Source of the DNA: Streptomyces sp. DH24
GTDB lineage: Bacteria > Actinomycetota > Actinomycetes > Streptomycetales > Streptomycetaceae
Reading direction: 5' to 3'
Assembly (NCBI RefSeq): GCF_029813775.1
Contig: NZ_JARVKW010000002.1
Location: 1 to 64,000 of the forward strand
DNA length: 64,000 nucleotides
Below, piece by piece: positions 63,008 to 64,000 of the stretch. Below the pieces are notes generated by a model, which was given only the letters and a program-made list of their open reading frames with translations, searched no databases and had not been told where the DNA came from. The number at the start of each line of letters is the position of its first letter. Positions within the stretch are counted from its first letter, which is position 1. The position numbers and the translations under genes were made by a program.

Positions 63008-64000
63008 GGGTGGCCTCCGAGGACTTGTCGGCACCGGCCCCGGCGCGGCTCGTGTTCGGCGCGGCGTCCGGAGGGGTGCCGTGCGGGGCGCGCAGGTACA
63101 CCATGCGGGTGACGGTGAGGCACAGCGCGTAGAAGGCCAGGAAGGACGAGAAGGCGGGTTCGCCCGTCCCCTGGGTGTCGTAGGACGCCCGGAAGACCAG
63201 GTTGACGGCGACGCCGCCGAGCGCGCCGACCGCACCGGCGATGCCGATGACCGCGCCGCTCAGGCGCCGGGCGCGGGCGAAGGCCTCGGTCGCGTCGTCG
63301 CCGGCGGTGACGGCGGCCTCCGCCTGCCCGGCGAAGACCACCGGGATCAGCTTGTACGTGGAGCCGTTGCCCAGGCCGCTGAGCACGAACAGCACCGTGA
63401 ACGCGGCGACGAACATCGGGAGGGAGCGGTGCACGGAGGCCGCCAGCAGCAGGCACGTTCCCGCGCCCATGGCGAGGAAGTTCCAGAACGTGACCCGCGC
63501 TCCGCCCCAGCGGTCGGCGAGCCGCCCGCCGATCGGCCGGGACAGCGAGCCGAGCAGCGGCCCGAGGAAGGTGTAGCCGGCCGCCTCCAGCGGTGTGGAG
63601 CCGAACTCGTTCTGCAGGACGAGGCCGAAGGCGAAGCCGTAGCCGATGAACGAGCCGAACGTGCCGAGGTACAGCAGCGAGATCCACCAGGTGTGCGGGT
63701 CGGCCGCCGCCTCGCGCAGCACGCCGGGACGGGCCGGGCCGGTGTCGACGTTGTCCATGCCGAGCGCCGCGAGCACGGCGGCGAGGGCGATCAGCGGCAG
63801 GTAGACGGCGATCACGTAGGCGGGGTGGGTGTCGCCCGCGCCGGCGATCACCAGCAGTCCGATCAGCTGGATGACCGCGACGCCCAGGTTGCCGCCGCCG
63901 GCGTTGAGGCCGAGCGCCCAGCCCTGGTGACGCCGGGGGAAGAAGTGGGCGATGTTGGTCGTGGAGGACGCGAAGTTGCCGCCGCCGACGCCCGCCGTCG
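63000..64000 (-). CDS. narK: NarK-type nitrate/nitrite transporter (5' cut by window)
   Basis: At least 333 residues; the N-terminus lies beyond the window end. The visible part has the NarK nitrate-signature-like stretch GGGNFASSTTNIAHFFP near its edge and further MFS helices (TWWISLLYLGTFGSFIGYGFAF, GRLADRWGGARVTFWN). It imports nitrate for the reductase encoded next, whose GTG start lies before this gene's stop, an 8-base overlap. A long Asp/Ala loop (GQAEAAVTAGDDATEA) sits between helices. Confidence 0.9.
   Translation of the reverse strand, partial: TAGVGGGNFASSTTNIAHFFPRRHQGWALGLNAGGGNLGVAVIQLIGLLVIAGAGDTHPAYVIAVYLPLIALAAVLAALGMDNVDTGPARPGVLREAAADPHTWWISLLYLGTFGSFIGYGFAFGLVLQNEFGSTPLEAAGYTFLGPLLGSLSRPIGGRLADRWGGARVTFWNFLAMGAGTCLLLAASVHRSLPMFVAAFTVLFVLSGLGNGSTYKLIPVVFAGQAEAAVTAGDDATEAFARARRLSGAVIGIAGAVGALGGVAVNLVFRASYDTQGTGEPAFSSFLAFYALCLTVTRMVYLRAPHGTPPDAAPNTSRAGAGADKSSEATRA

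Overview
The window is GC-rich DNA with strongly biased third codon positions, frequent GTG/TTG starts, ATGA stop-start overlaps and many secreted proteins. All of this points to a Streptomyces-type actinomycete chromosome. Most genes are ordinary accessory Streptomyces genes, but two gene sets look like specialised metabolism. No tRNA, rRNA, CRISPR array or intact insertion sequence was seen.

Region 1 (61-10105) is a compact divergent acyl-assembly cluster. The minus arm encodes an acyl-CoA-synthetase-like ligase, a hotdog thioesterase and a 14-helix-type MFS exporter. The plus arm encodes an ACP fused to a benzoate-CoA-ligase-like adenylation domain, an intact ketosynthase, a second ketosynthase that has lost its catalytic Cys and His residues, a discrete ACP and a FabG-type reductase, ending at a strong hairpin. 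It reads as a small type II system that loads an aryl or carboxylic acid onto an ACP, extends it, reduces it, releases it and exports it. The product is unknown.

Region 2 (10184-21000) holds an S33 secreted aminopeptidase, an SRPBCC/ArsR/DUF899 operon, several secreted proteins, a CGNR regulator divergent from a metallo-hydrolase with an inverted repeat between them, a PAP2 phosphatase, a RibD/DHFR-like protein, an APH-fold kinase, a TPR-like protein and a transposase remnant.

Region 3 (21000-30400) starts with a GH81 beta-1,3-glucanase that has a clear promoter and a LacI-type operator. Beside it are remnants of a solute-binding protein and a GH3 enzyme, which suggests a decayed beta-glucan locus. 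Then come a CmtR-like metal sensor with a Cys-tailed short CDF exporter, two methyltransferases, a TetR regulator with twin operators, and a second scar made of two truncated genes.

Region 4 (30400-46435) carries a photolyase, a helicase with helicase-associated repeats, a GntR-controlled aminotransferase and sugar ABC transporter operon, a two-domain VOC protein, a subtilase with a structured leader, a histone-H1-like Ala/Lys-rich protein and a transaldolase.

Region 5 (46436-58128) is a shikimate-derived pathway. A class II DAHP synthase, EntA-like dehydrogenase, PhzD-like isochorismatase, PhzE-like ADIC synthase, chorismate synthase and shikimate kinase form one operon that should supply 3-hydroxyanthranilate. 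A convergent set (arylamine N-acetyltransferase, AsnB-type amidotransferase, type-B carboxylesterase) could tailor it. Region 6 (58255 to the end) is an assimilatory nitrate operon: NarK transporter (cut by the window edge), molybdopterin nitrate reductase and two flavoproteins.

A recurring oddity is short tandem arrays with 7- or 8-bp units, usually next to gene ends.
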